Made by a program: the position numbers and the translations under genes
Shown here: positions 1 through 8,663 of the stretch, one piece after another
How the letters are laid out: the number at the start of each line of letters is the position of its first letter
How positions within the stretch are numbered: position 1 is the stretch's first letter
Assembly: GCA_963691705.1 (NCBI GenBank)
Contig: OY829542.1
Coordinates: forward strand, 53,175,002 to 53,239,001
DNA from: Viola odorata
Lineage: Eukaryota > Streptophyta > Magnoliopsida > Malpighiales > Violaceae
Direction: 5' to 3'
Length of the DNA stretch: 64,000 nt
Notes under the pieces: model-generated
What the model saw: the letters and a program-made list of their open reading frames with translations, nothing else
Databases searched by the model: none
What the model was told of the DNA's origin: nothing

Positions 1-245
1 GGATGATGATGCTGAATTTTTAGTGGTGTAGAAAAGTGAGGATCAGGTAAGAGATTCCTGGATTTTAGATTCTGCATGTTCTTTTCATATTTGTACTAAC
101 AAAGAATTGTTTAGTACATTTGGTGATTGTAATGAAAAATCTGTCACATTGATCAATAACGAAAAAACTAGAAAAGTTAAAATTGTAACTTTTAAAAACT
201 ATAAAGTTTATATTGCAATCCTTAAAACTATAAAGGGAAAGTAGA
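1..245 (+). pseudogene. Ty1/Copia retrotransposon scrap (protease region)
   Basis: Translating from base 2 gives an open stretch with two stops. It contains WILDSACSFHIC, which matches the Copia aspartic-protease pattern W-I-L-D-S-x-x-S-x-H that follows the gag zinc knuckle. The flanking residues (KELFSTFGDC before a basic stretch) also fit that part of a Copia polyprotein. In-frame stops at about 31 and 242 show it is dead. The left side is cut by the window edge and no LTR is visible. The family call rests on one motif plus its context. Confidence 0.65.
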
Positions 246-522
246 ACATTTTGTAAGCTCTAGAATTTTTTAATGTAATTTACTCTATTTTTTTGGGTAA
301 ATAAATACTAAATACTAAATATATAGTTTTTCAAACTTAAACATACTAGACATGATATGAATTATGAAGATGTAGAAAAATAGCTAATTTCAAACCATAT
401 TTAGTGCAACAAAAAGGTTATTGGAGGTCAAAGAAATTATCATTCATATTGCCAATTTCAAAGTCATGGTCTTATTAAGCAATTAAATAGGTTGTTTTCT
501 ACTTGCTTTCTTGTTTTTTTTT
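246..522. other. AT-rich DNA without recognisable gene
   Basis: Short AT-rich stretch after the Copia scrap. It may be decayed retrotransposon sequence, but I see no further motif. Confidence 0.4.
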
Positions 523-871
523 AGGGAAAAAGACGGATTGGCACCCAGATTATTGACGAAAAGACAATTAGGCCACCCGTTTTTCGCAGTGACCAATTTG
601 GCAACCAGCTTTTCTCCGTTACACAAATTAACCACCCATGTTTGAACCGTTAGACAATTTTGCCACCGTGCACGTTAAGTTTGACTAACGGTGTTAAATA
701 ATCGATACGTGGCCGTTATCCAATGACATGGCATGCCACGTCAGCATTTAAAAAAATATAAAAATTAAAAAAATAAAGAGAAAATCTTTAAAAAATGATA
801 AGTACTTTAAATAATAGAAAAACGTATAAAAAAATACCAGTTATTAAAAGACAAAAGGAATATATGTATGG
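523..871. mobile_element. Fragment of a MULE-like non-autonomous element (one arm)
   Basis: The stretch has repeated phrases of the type ggcacccag, accaatttggcaacc and acacaaattaaccaccc, followed by acgtggccgtt and ggcatgccacgtcagc, then an A-rich tail. This arrangement is typical of one terminal arm of plant Mutator-type non-autonomous elements. The MULE-like element at 39500-41226 has the same tgacgtggcatgccacgtc block. I found no matching opposite arm, so it is a fragment or a decayed copy. A hAT element is inserted at its right edge. Confidence 0.45.
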
Positions 872-879
872 AGTAAAGG

Positions 880-1369
880 CAGTGTTTTGAAACCCGGACC
901 GAACCGGGGTTGAACCGCCCGGGTCGACGTCAAAATGAGGATTTCGGGCTGGTTCAGTCTTTGGACCGGACCTGCAAGTGACCCGGGTTCGACCGGTCGA
1001 CCCGGCCGGTTTTTACAAAACCGGCGACCCGGTCGACCCGCTATCGACCCGACTGGGTCGATCTCAAATCAAAACGACGCCGTTTTGGCAAACCCAAAAC
1101 GACGCCGTTTTGTGTTTTTTTAAAATTTTTTATTTATTTATTTATTTTATTTTATTTTATTTTATTTTTTTTCAAAATGGAAAATTTGATGGGCCGGCCC
1201 ATTATAGACACCGGTTCAATCCGGTTCAATCATCTAAGCTCGAACGGTTCGCTGAATGAACGGTTCACACTGTACCAATGGGTCAATCCGATCGAACCTC
1301 GGTTGAACCCCAATTAAACCCGGTTGAATCCGGTTCAACGGGTCAGCCGGGTCGGTTTTTAAAACACTG
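880..1369. mobile_element. hAT-type non-autonomous element, 490 bp, perfect 8-bp TSD
   Basis: The left end CAGTGTTTTGAAACCCGG pairs with the right end ending GGTTTTTAAAACACTG. The insert is flanked on both sides by AGTAAAGG (872-879 and 1370-1377), an exact 8-bp target duplication, which is the hAT signature. The interior is rich in CCGGTTCAA/TTGAACCGG and GGTCGACC-type repeats, with two copies of CAAAACGACGCCGTTTTG near 1069-1112, and has no coding potential. The perfect duplication and well-kept ends suggest a fairly recent insertion. Confidence 0.85.
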
Positions 1370-1377
1370 AGTAAAGG

Positions 1378-1692
1378 CCCACTATTTATGGAGGCCTTAA
1401 TTGAAAAGATAAGCCGAAAAGGGGCGGCTGGGATTTTTAAAATTGTGATTTTGATGTTTTTTTTCTTCATTTTTTTTGGAATGCCCTACGACCTTCGGCC
1501 ATCAACCAATCAATTTAAGTGCTTTTCTTGGTCATTAGAAAGCTGCCAACTTGAGTTTGGTGCAAGCATGCTTCTTCTTTTTTGGTCAGAAAAAAAAAGT
1601 TTGGTGCATGGTTTAGATCGTGAATTCTGCTATAATATGGCTTTATAATAAATTCCTAATATATTATATTTTCTCTCAAATATAATATAATC
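1378..1692. other. Spacer between two hAT-type elements
   Basis: AT-rich spacer with T-runs. Short ORFs are present, but no domain, RNA gene or repeat structure is visible. Confidence 0.5.
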
Positions 1693-1700
1693 ATTAAAAC

Positions 1701-2388
1701 TAGGGCTGGGCAAAAAAACCGAAAACCCGAACCGATTCCCCGAACCAGACCGAACCGAAACGGTTTGGTTTGGATTTTAAGTCGAAAAATAGTGGAATTA
1801 GAACCGAACCAAACCGAACCGAAATAAATGGTTTGGTTTTGGTTCTATATATCATGCAACCCGATTTACCCGATTTACCCGAAATATTATATAATAATAT
1901 ATATTCATATTATTAAGTGGAGGATTGGAATGCTATATAATCCTTTTTCTAGTTTGTGTAACGTAATAAAAATAGTTCCAAACTTTCTAGTTTTTAAAAA
2001 TCAGAAAAAGTATGTAGGCCATTCAAATTAAGCAACACAAGTTTAGTTTTATTTTATTATGGTGTGATAACTTTATTGTCTAAACTGTTGGTTTCTCCCG
2101 CGTTTGGTATTGGTTTTATTGCTCGTTCATGTGTATTGTTGGTATTGAAAATTTTACATCATCTATTTACTTCTATTTTTTTTTTCTCTCAAAGGAAAGA
2201 GTTAGACTAGTGACATGTCAAACTTACCCGAAACAACCCATAACCGAACCGAAACCAAATGGTTCTGGTGCGGTTTGGTTCTAACTTTAAAAATACAAAT
2301 ACCCGAACCGAACTGAACCGATTCTAAATTCTGGTTCTGGTTCTGGTTCTGTCCAAATTTGAACCGAACCGACCCGTGCCCAGCCCTA
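1701..2388. mobile_element. hAT-type non-autonomous element, 688 bp, perfect 8-bp TSD
   Basis: Ends are TAGGGCTGGGCA and TGCCCAGCCCTA (imperfect inside), flanked by ATTAAAAC at 1693-1700 and 2389-2396. Both subterminal regions are packed with AACCGAACCGA and its complement CGGTTTGGTT, a known style of plant hAT non-autonomous element. The AT-rich interior has no protein motif. It lies 200 bp beyond the stop codon of the aquaporin gene, so it may lie close to that gene's transcript end. Confidence 0.85.
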
Positions 2389-2587
2389 ATTAAAACAGAT
2401 CTATCAAATTGAATGGAAGAACTTTCATTACATCATAAACCCACTTGATACATTTACTTATTCAGTTTCTCAGCCTCAATCTTTACAGGCCCATTAACAA
2501 GAACTGACCCAAAACAAAACGCAAGAAACCAAAACACATTAAAAAAACCAGACAGATAAAAACAACCCTATAAGCCATTTTTAGGGC

Positions 2588-3596
2588 TTAGGCATAGTCC
2601 TCAGAAACTGGGACTGCAGCATAAGATCCAATAAAGACATCACCATAGATAAGCCCAGCAAGCCCACCACCAATGAGTGGGCCGACCCAGTAGATCCAGT
2701 TGCCAGAAAAGTCGCCACTAACCACAGCTGGGCCGAATGAACGGGCTGGGTTCATTGATCCACCACTGAATGGGCCTGCGGCTAGAATGTTAGCACCAAC
2801 GATGAACCCAATTGCAATTGGTGCAATAGTGCCAAGTGCACCCTTTTTGGGGTCTGCCGCCGTGGCATAAACCGTGTAGACCAGTGCAAAGGTAATGATA
2901 ATCTCCATCACAACTCCTTCAATTGCACTCATTCCAGATGCAACTCCATGAGTAGGGATAGTCTGCAAAATCCAAACACGTTCGAAAACTTTGCATTTTT
3001 TGCGGAAATTTTATACGCGTACGTGTATTTTAACTGTTGAATAGTGTTATGCGTCTATAAGAAAATAGAAGTGTCAGATTTACCGATGCGCTGGTGACGA
3101 ATTTGAGGAGGGCGCAAGCGACGATGGAGCCGATGGATTGGGCAATCCAGTAGAAGAAGCCAGTTAGGATGGTGATGTTGCCGCCGATGGCCAATCCGAA
3201 GGTGACAGCTGGGTTTAGGTGTCCACCTGAGATGTTGGCTGCTATGGATACGCCAACGAACAGTGCCAAAGCATGGGCTATGGCTATTGCAACAAGCCCA
3301 GCTGGGTCCAGGGCTGCATCTGTTGTCAACTTGCCTACATAAAACAAAACACAACAAAAGTCGTTACAACTAAAAATTAGATTAATTATAATCGAAAACT
3401 AACATGAGCTTCTAACTTAATGATATTATTATTCCTGAAAGAAAGAGTAGTCGTAGTTAGAAAAGTTACCGTATGCAATTGCCGAGCCAACTCCGGCGAA
3501 CACAAAGAGGAGGGTGGCAATAAACTCAGAGAGATAAGCCTTTAGAGAGAGAGAACTAAAAGAGTCACCAAAGCTACCAAAAGCAATCTTCACCAT
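2588..3596 (-). CDS. TIP2: Tonoplast intrinsic protein, TIP2 (delta-TIP) class aquaporin
   Basis: Forms a water channel, and probably an ammonia channel, in the vacuolar membrane. Three exons on the minus strand, 3470-3596, 3084-3334 and 2588-2962, join into 250 codons plus stop. The start is [13 protein letters not shown], the usual TIP2 beginning. The protein has six membrane helices and both NPA boxes: HLNPAVTFG (NPA at 83-85) and SMNPARSFG (197-199). His63, Gly194 and Arg200 fit the TIP2 selectivity filter; the fourth position (Ile in helix 5) lies in MEIIIT. The block from [19 protein letters not shown] to PARSFGPAV is nearly invariant in delta-TIPs. Length and exon number are normal for the family. 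TIP2;1 and TIP2;2/2;3 cannot be told apart with certainty, but the end SEDYA recalls TIP2;2. The mariner-like element A begins about 500 bp upstream of the start. Confidence 0.95.
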
Positions 3597-4091
3597 TTTT
3601 TCCCCTTCCTGTTTAGGCTCTAATTAAGCTATTTAAGAGAAGTGATTAGTTTCTAATTAATAGCTTGAATTAATTTTGGTGGTGGTATGAGATGGGCATG
3701 GACTTGAATTTATAGTATGGCTTAATTAGGAGTTGGGACTCATTAATTTTGGAGTTTGGTTTTACATTAACGATCATTAGAGCCGGCACCGACTATGGGA
3801 CCCAAAGATGAGTTGGATGGACATTATTGGACGCCGACCAAACCGCCATTACTTGATTAATCAAGAGCATTATGAGCATAAAACAAGTACTTAATTTGTC
3901 ATTTGACGGCCCACCATTTATATTTTTTATTACTACTAAAAAGTTTTCGATGAGAAAAATGAGATATGTTTACTCTAATAAATGGTAATGATTAATGTCT
4001 AATGTCATTTTCATCGTATCAAATGATAAAACAAAAACAAAATGTAGGGAATTTTTATCCATAAGCTTTCTCAGTCTGGCATATAATTAAT
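3597..4091 (-). promoter_or_regulatory. 5' leader and proximal promoter region of the TIP2-like gene
   Basis: This is the only DNA between the aquaporin start codon and mariner-like element A. It is AT-rich. On the minus strand it includes a TATA-like stretch (ATACTATAAATTCAAG near 3702-3717) about 110 bp before the ATG, a plausible core promoter. No ORF is present. The assignment is positional. Confidence 0.5.
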
Positions 4092-4462
4092 TACACCATC
4101 TGGTCTGATAAAAATGTCGTTTAAGCACAAACGACGTCGATGGAAATTAAATATCGTTTTGAGTTTTCGATGCAACTTTCGCATTTTCCTGACTATTTTA
4201 CCCTCGCCCCTCAAACAAACGCATTTCCAACATCTTCCTCTGCCTTTCTCTTGCTTCTCTCTCGTTCGAAATTTCATGAAAATTTAAGAGGAAAATTGAA
4301 AATCAAATTGGGTGGGAATGGAAAATCAAATTCGGTGTCAATCACTGTGTCCAGTGTATATTATCGCAATACAAACAATTTTTCTTTCGTCCACTCCATC
4401 CATATGTTCCTCCTTCACTCCACAAGAAATTAGGGTCACATTTGGGGTTGTTGAGTTCAATC

Positions 4463-4999
4463 ATGGAAAGCGTGGAGTACTGGGATGATTCCCTGTACGA
4501 ATCCATGGTTGAATTTGATGATTCAACCAACATGGTGGTCCGAGATTCAATCGGAATCGGGGCAGAGGCCGCAGAGGAGAAGATTGATGCTTCTGGCGAC
4601 GTCATCGAGGCAATCGTGGAGGATACCGTCGAGGGGGTCACCGAGGCAATCATGGAGGATTCATGCGATGAGATGGCTGCTATCGTGGAGGATACCTGCT
4701 GTGATGATTGGGAGATGGATTCGGGTGCCGTCGTGGAGGCTGTCACGAAGAAATTGGACCCCCTTGTGAATTTCAGGGGAGTGAAGACCAAGGAATCCGG
4801 TTCACGGCCGAAAACTATCCATGCCTTCGACCTGAATGAACCCTCGGCTGAGGAGAAAGTGTTGGCTGCCAAGTACAAGGGAGAGAGAGATTTCGACCTC
4901 AACAAACTCCCAATTGCAGGTATGTTTGAATTTGAGGACCCAAGTTGGGAACCCGACTTTATTGAGATGTTGCGTCTCCTGCTTCCATCCTACTACTGA
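4463..4999 (+). CDS. Acidic DLN-motif ORF inside mariner-like element A (178 codons)
   Basis: Unrecognised protein. The first ATG of the open frame is at 4463, giving 178 residues. The N-terminal two thirds is strongly acidic and built of loosely repeated phrases (EAIVEDTVEG, EAIMEDSCDE, AAIVEDTCCDD). The C-terminal third holds FDLNEPSAEE and FDLNKLPIAG; the second matches DLNxxP, the plant EAR co-repressor-recruiting motif. The sequence runs on to a stop without frame damage, unlike the other two genes of this element, and its GC content is higher than its surroundings. It is convergent with the transposase remnant. A splice donor is possible within codons 153-154 (CAG/GTATG), so the true C-terminus could differ. 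It could be a captured host fragment or an element-specific accessory gene. I saw no counterpart in elements B or C. Confidence 0.5.
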   Translation: MESVEYWDDSLYESMVEFDDSTNMVVRDSIGIGAEAAEEKIDASGDVIEAIVEDTVEGVTEAIMEDSCDEMAAIVEDTCCDDWEMDSGAVVEAVTKKLDPLVNFRGVKTKESGSRPKTIHAFDLNEPSAEEKVLAAKYKGERDFDLNKLPIAGMFEFEDPSWEPDFIEMLRLLLPSYY

Positions 5000-5389
5000 T
5001 GACCCTAATGTATTTGTTCTACTTTTTTGGTTCATCAACAGAAATGTGTTGTTGATGTAGGTAGAATTGGGCAACTTTTTTGGTTCTGTTAGGCAATGAG
5101 CTTGTATGTCATTAGGTTGTGATGTATTGACTATGGCTGTATGATGTAAATATCAGTTTCAATATCAATGCAATCCAAGTTTCTGAATCGTTTGAGCAAT
5201 GATCTTTCATTTCAGTTTATATTCATTTATATTGTCTGAGCAATTTATCTGGTTTGCACTGTGGTTTGTTTGAGCAATTATTGGCATTGTGGTTTGTGGT
5301 TGGCTGGAAATTATACTGGAATAAATTTGGTTAAAGTGGAACGTAATAATTTGAAGTTCATTCCCAGGATTTGATCACTTTTTGAACCA

Positions 5390-5930
5390 AATTGTGTGGT
5401 TTGTTTGAGCAATTATCACAACTTCAGTTTAGGAATTAGGTTGATTGTTTGTGGTTAATGTGCATTATTGCTACTTCATTTTCCAGTAAAAATCTCTGTT
5501 TTTAACCTAATAAAAGCTCTGTTTTTTGAACCAAATTATGTGGTTTGTTTGAGCAATTAGTTTAACTTAAGTTTAGGAAGTATGTTGATTGTTTGTGGTT
5601 ATTGTACATAATTGCAACTTCATTTCCCAGTCAATCACTCTCTGTTTTTAACCTAATTACCTCTGTTTTAGGGACCAAATTGTGTGGTTTGTTTGAGCAA
5701 TTATCACAACTTCAGTATAGGAATTAGGTTGATTGTTTGTGGTTAATGTGCATTATTGCCACTTCATTTTCTAGTCAAAATCTCTGTTTTTAACCTAATA
5801 AAAGCTCTATTTTTGGAACCAAATTGTGTGGTTTGTTTCAGCAATTGTTTAAACTTGAGTTTAGGAATTTATTTGATTGTTTGTGGTTAATGTGCATTAT
5901 TGCATTAGGTTGATTGTTTGAGCATGCATT
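5390..5930. repeat. Tandem array, about 4 copies of a 144-bp unit
   Basis: The phrase GTGTGGTTTGTTTGAGCAAT recurs at about 5395, 5539, 5683 and 5826, giving a period of about 144 bp. Each copy is followed by an aacttnagtttaggaa / gttgattgtttgtggtta / tttttaacctaat block. Copies differ by scattered substitutions and small indels, and partial copies lie on both sides (5255-5300 and to about 5950). It is non-coding and internal to mariner-like element A. Confidence 0.8.
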
Positions 5931-6072
5931 TGTACTGATCTCAATGTTAAGCCTTATTGTTTGTGGATATTGCATATCGAAATCAATTTAAGAAACAATC
6001 CTTTATTGAATGGAAATTGCAATACATTGACAGAGAGTTTATTGAATGGAAATTGCAATACATTTAGTTGAA

Positions 6073-6427
6073 CTAATCAGTGGTTGGAATGTCTGGCATG
6101 GCATTCGCAAACCTGTTCAGTTCAACATCAGCAACCCTAACAGAGTTGAGTCCTAGATTGAACACATCCCTCTTGTGCTTTAGATGAGCAGTTGCAAGAG
6201 AAAGACGTGTGACACAGGTGCCCAGAGAATCAACAACTTGAATGGTCATCTCCTCGAAGTCATCTTCGTTTATGTCATCCTTCCTCTGGGACAGGTCCCT
6301 CTGTCAGCTGCTGGATGTGGTGATTGGTGCGCAACACCGTGTGTTCAAGGTTGACAATCTCTCGTTAGAGCACAGTGCTGATTTGTTGGACTTCATTGAG
6401 GAGTGCTGCTTTGGCCCCGCGATCCAT
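6073..6427 (-). pseudogene. Broken copy of the MLE accessory (coiled-coil) gene
   Basis: Reading the minus strand from the ATG at 6427 gives MDRGAKAALLNEVQQISTVL, a TAA stop, REIVNLEHTVLRTNHHIQQL and so on to PEEG. A one-base shift then leads to DINEDDFEEMTIQVVDSL, about 45 further residues and a TAG at 6073. The whole is about 118 codons, against 120 and 121 for the genes at 62186-62548 and 47649-48014. The second half lines up with them: EEM-VDSLGTC-KRDVFNLGLN-ELNRFANAM-DIP against EEV-SEALVSL-KRECLNISIN-TLNKFGAKI-AIP. Position (downstream of the transposase, same strand) and an upstream TATA box also match. One stop and one frameshift make it a pseudogene. Identity is low, so the homology rests on pattern, length and context together. 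Confidence 0.6.
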
Positions 6428-6531
6428 GGTAATGAACCTGCAAAGAAATTTGGCACAGAGGGAAGACAGACGGCAAGATGAGATAGTGAATAAAATTTGC
6501 TGCTTAGGGGTGGAGAGACTGGTGGGGTAAC

Positions 6532-6547
6532 TAATGAATTTATAGGG
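6532..6547 (-). promoter_or_regulatory. TATA box of the broken MLE accessory gene
   Basis: The minus strand reads AACCCCTATAAATTCAT about 110 bp before the ATG at 6427, followed by a pyrimidine-rich leader. The intact accessory genes of the other two elements have a TATA box at a comparable distance. Confidence 0.45.
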
Positions 6548-7771
6548 GTTGATTAGGGTTAGAAACGCTTGTGAAGAGGGGTGAAGAGGTGTTATTGAAG
6601 TAGTCAAACGGTTGTGTGGTTGGGAAGGTAAAAGGCTGCCTTAAAATCAGGAATCTATTTGTGTATTACAGATGCAATACACTCCTTTTCTGCTCAGATT
6701 CCTGGAAAAGCATGCATCTACACAAGCAATCACGGGGACTACAGAAGCAATGACAATTCACAATGACTGCACTACCAATCACAATTCACAATGACTACAG
6801 AAGCTAGAAAAACTACACCCTATCGAAATTGCAATTGCAATCCTGTGTCAAGCTATCAAGATACACCCTATCAAAATTTACCCTATGAGGAACCATCTTT
6901 AAAGCCAATCAAACTACACCCTATGAAACTACACCCTATCCAAATTTAAATTAAATCCACTGTCTAACCAATAAGATTTTTACATTTAATTCTTACCTAA
7001 TTCAAAATACAAATATATCCTTTTAAACAAAATCAATATATCCTTTTAAACAAATCACTGGAACCAAACTATAGCATATTAGCAATCCAATCCACAGTCA
7101 AGCAATCACAGTTCACTACCCTCTGTCAAGGCAGTCAAAATTCAACAAATCACTGGAACAAAATTCAACAAATCACTTCAACAAATTCAACAAAATTCAA
7201 CAAATCACAAGCATATCAGCAATCCAATTTTAACCATATCAGTCAAGCAATCTAAATTCTAAACGAAAGCCAAAATCAACCATTTAATTAACCAATCCAA
7301 ACTAAAGCTATGGTATATTTACCTCTGTCAAACCAAACCAAAAATCAACCATATCAATTATAATAAAAAACAAACACAGGACAGATGTATTTCAACACAA
7401 ACTGTTGTATTTAAATTTCCTGCAGAGGCCATACACGAAAGATCAAATTATATTTCACCTACCAGCAAACACTAATTAACATAAGCAAACATAGTTTGAT
7501 CTTCTTTGATGGACAGTGGCTATTCTAACCATTTTCTCCATCCCAAAAGGTACAGGACCATCACTATTCTAACCAATACTCCTACACTAATTGCTATACC
7601 TGCACAAAATTCACCAATTCCAACTACATCTTCTACGCATAGCAGACCAAATCCAGCTGGATATTTTGACAAAAAGGTATAAACATAGTCCTGTTGGATC
7701 TTCAGCTCAACATCCTAAAAAATAAATACAAACTAAAATGTCAATGCACATATGAGTAGTGTCATAGACAG

Positions 7772-8314
7772 TTAGGAAGCTGTCGAGAGAGACCTTAGCG
7801 TTGATCTCTCCTTTAAAGGAACATCTTTAACCTTCTGGATATCAAATTCAGTACGTTTTCTGCCACAATTTCTCACCCTCCAAAGCGAAACATCGTGGTT
7901 GTCAGACTCCCTTCCCCTTTTCCAAATCCGCTGGATTGTACGAACGTTCACATTGAAGAACTGGGCAACTTCAGTTGTTGTTGTCCTCTTTAGCTTGTCG
8001 TTAACACTCTTCTGACAAAGCATACTGTAAGCAGCATTTCTGTCCTCATAAGCTCTATTCTTCCCCCAATTTGACCTACCATCAACAAATGCATGAACAA
8101 AATGACAATAACGCAATTAGGTTGAGGAGAGGAAATCATTAACAAACTTAAACGACAATAACGCAATCAGGTTGAGAAGAGGAAATTGACCTTCAACACC
8201 ACTGGGATGTACTGGGTCCGGTCGTTCTTCATCTTCTACAACAAGCCCAAAAGGTGAGGGTTGTAACTGATTATTTGGAGACTGAGGAAGAGGTTCGATT
8301 TGGTTGTCCTCCAT
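7772..8314 (-). pseudogene. Mariner-like transposase remnant (DNA-binding part only)
   Basis: From about 8075 down to 7772 the minus strand encodes residues matching the N-terminal region of the intact transposases here: KSVNDKLKR, VAQFFNVNVRTIQRIWKRGR, NCGRKRTEFDIQKVKDVPL and STLRSLS. This is the helix-turn-helix that binds the terminal repeats. It ends in a stop right after LRSLS, and the whole DD39D catalytic domain is absent. An upstream open stretch (MEDNQIEPLPQ, from 8314) sits where exon 1 would be. Between them lies an intron-sized gap holding a roughly 50-bp duplication (cgcaatnaggttgagnagagg), and the visible splice junctions do not restore the frame. It might still make a DNA-binding-only protein from an internal start; this is inference. 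Confidence 0.75.
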
Positions 8315-8663
8315 TGAAGTTTGCGCAAGAAATTTTGGAGCCAGAAATGGTTGGAATTTGCGAGCTCTGGTGCTTCGCGAAAAAGAATGGGTGGCTGAAA
8401 ATCAATTTTTCGACTTGTAGCATTGTAAACAGAGATTTTCGAATTCGCGCGGCCATAATTCAAAAAATTTGAGGAATTCAACTGAAAATTTGGGAGGGAT
8501 TGAGCCAATTTTTGAGAGAAAATGGCGCGGAGGGACAGAGCAGAGAGAGTAAAGGGATGAGGACTGAGGAGGGGCAGCGTCGTCAAATCACCAAGACGCA
8601 CAGTGCGTCCTTAATCTTTGTGCCAAGCGCTTAAACGACATTTTTATCAGACCAGAGGGAGTA

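Larger units (their letters stand above)
4094..8661 (-). mobile_element. Mariner-like element A, 4568 bp, transposase truncated
   Basis: The ends are nearly perfect inverted repeats. The right end, read inward, is CTCCCTCTGGTCTGATAAAA and continues through ATGTCGTTTAAGC. The left end is the same except for its outermost bases (CACCATCTGGTC). TA lies outside both ends (4092-4093 and 8662-8663), as for Tc1/mariner and Stowaway elements. On the minus strand it holds an N-terminal transposase remnant (7772-8314) and a broken copy of the MLE accessory gene (6073-6427). On the plus strand it holds an intact ORF (4463-4999), and in between an array of about 144-bp repeats (5390-5930). The DD39D catalytic region is missing, so it cannot move without help. 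About 1 kb (6650-7700) is AT-rich with short repeated phrases and no gene. Confidence 0.85.

Noticed and set aside
4342..4905. 187-codon minus-strand ORF opposite the DLN-motif ORF
   Set aside because: Ser/Thr-rich antisense of an acidic repeat. The plus strand has the ATG, motif content and stop of a coherent protein.
6242..6481. 79-codon plus-strand ORF in element A
   Set aside because: It is the antisense of the broken accessory gene, whose minus-strand reading matches two intact homologs.
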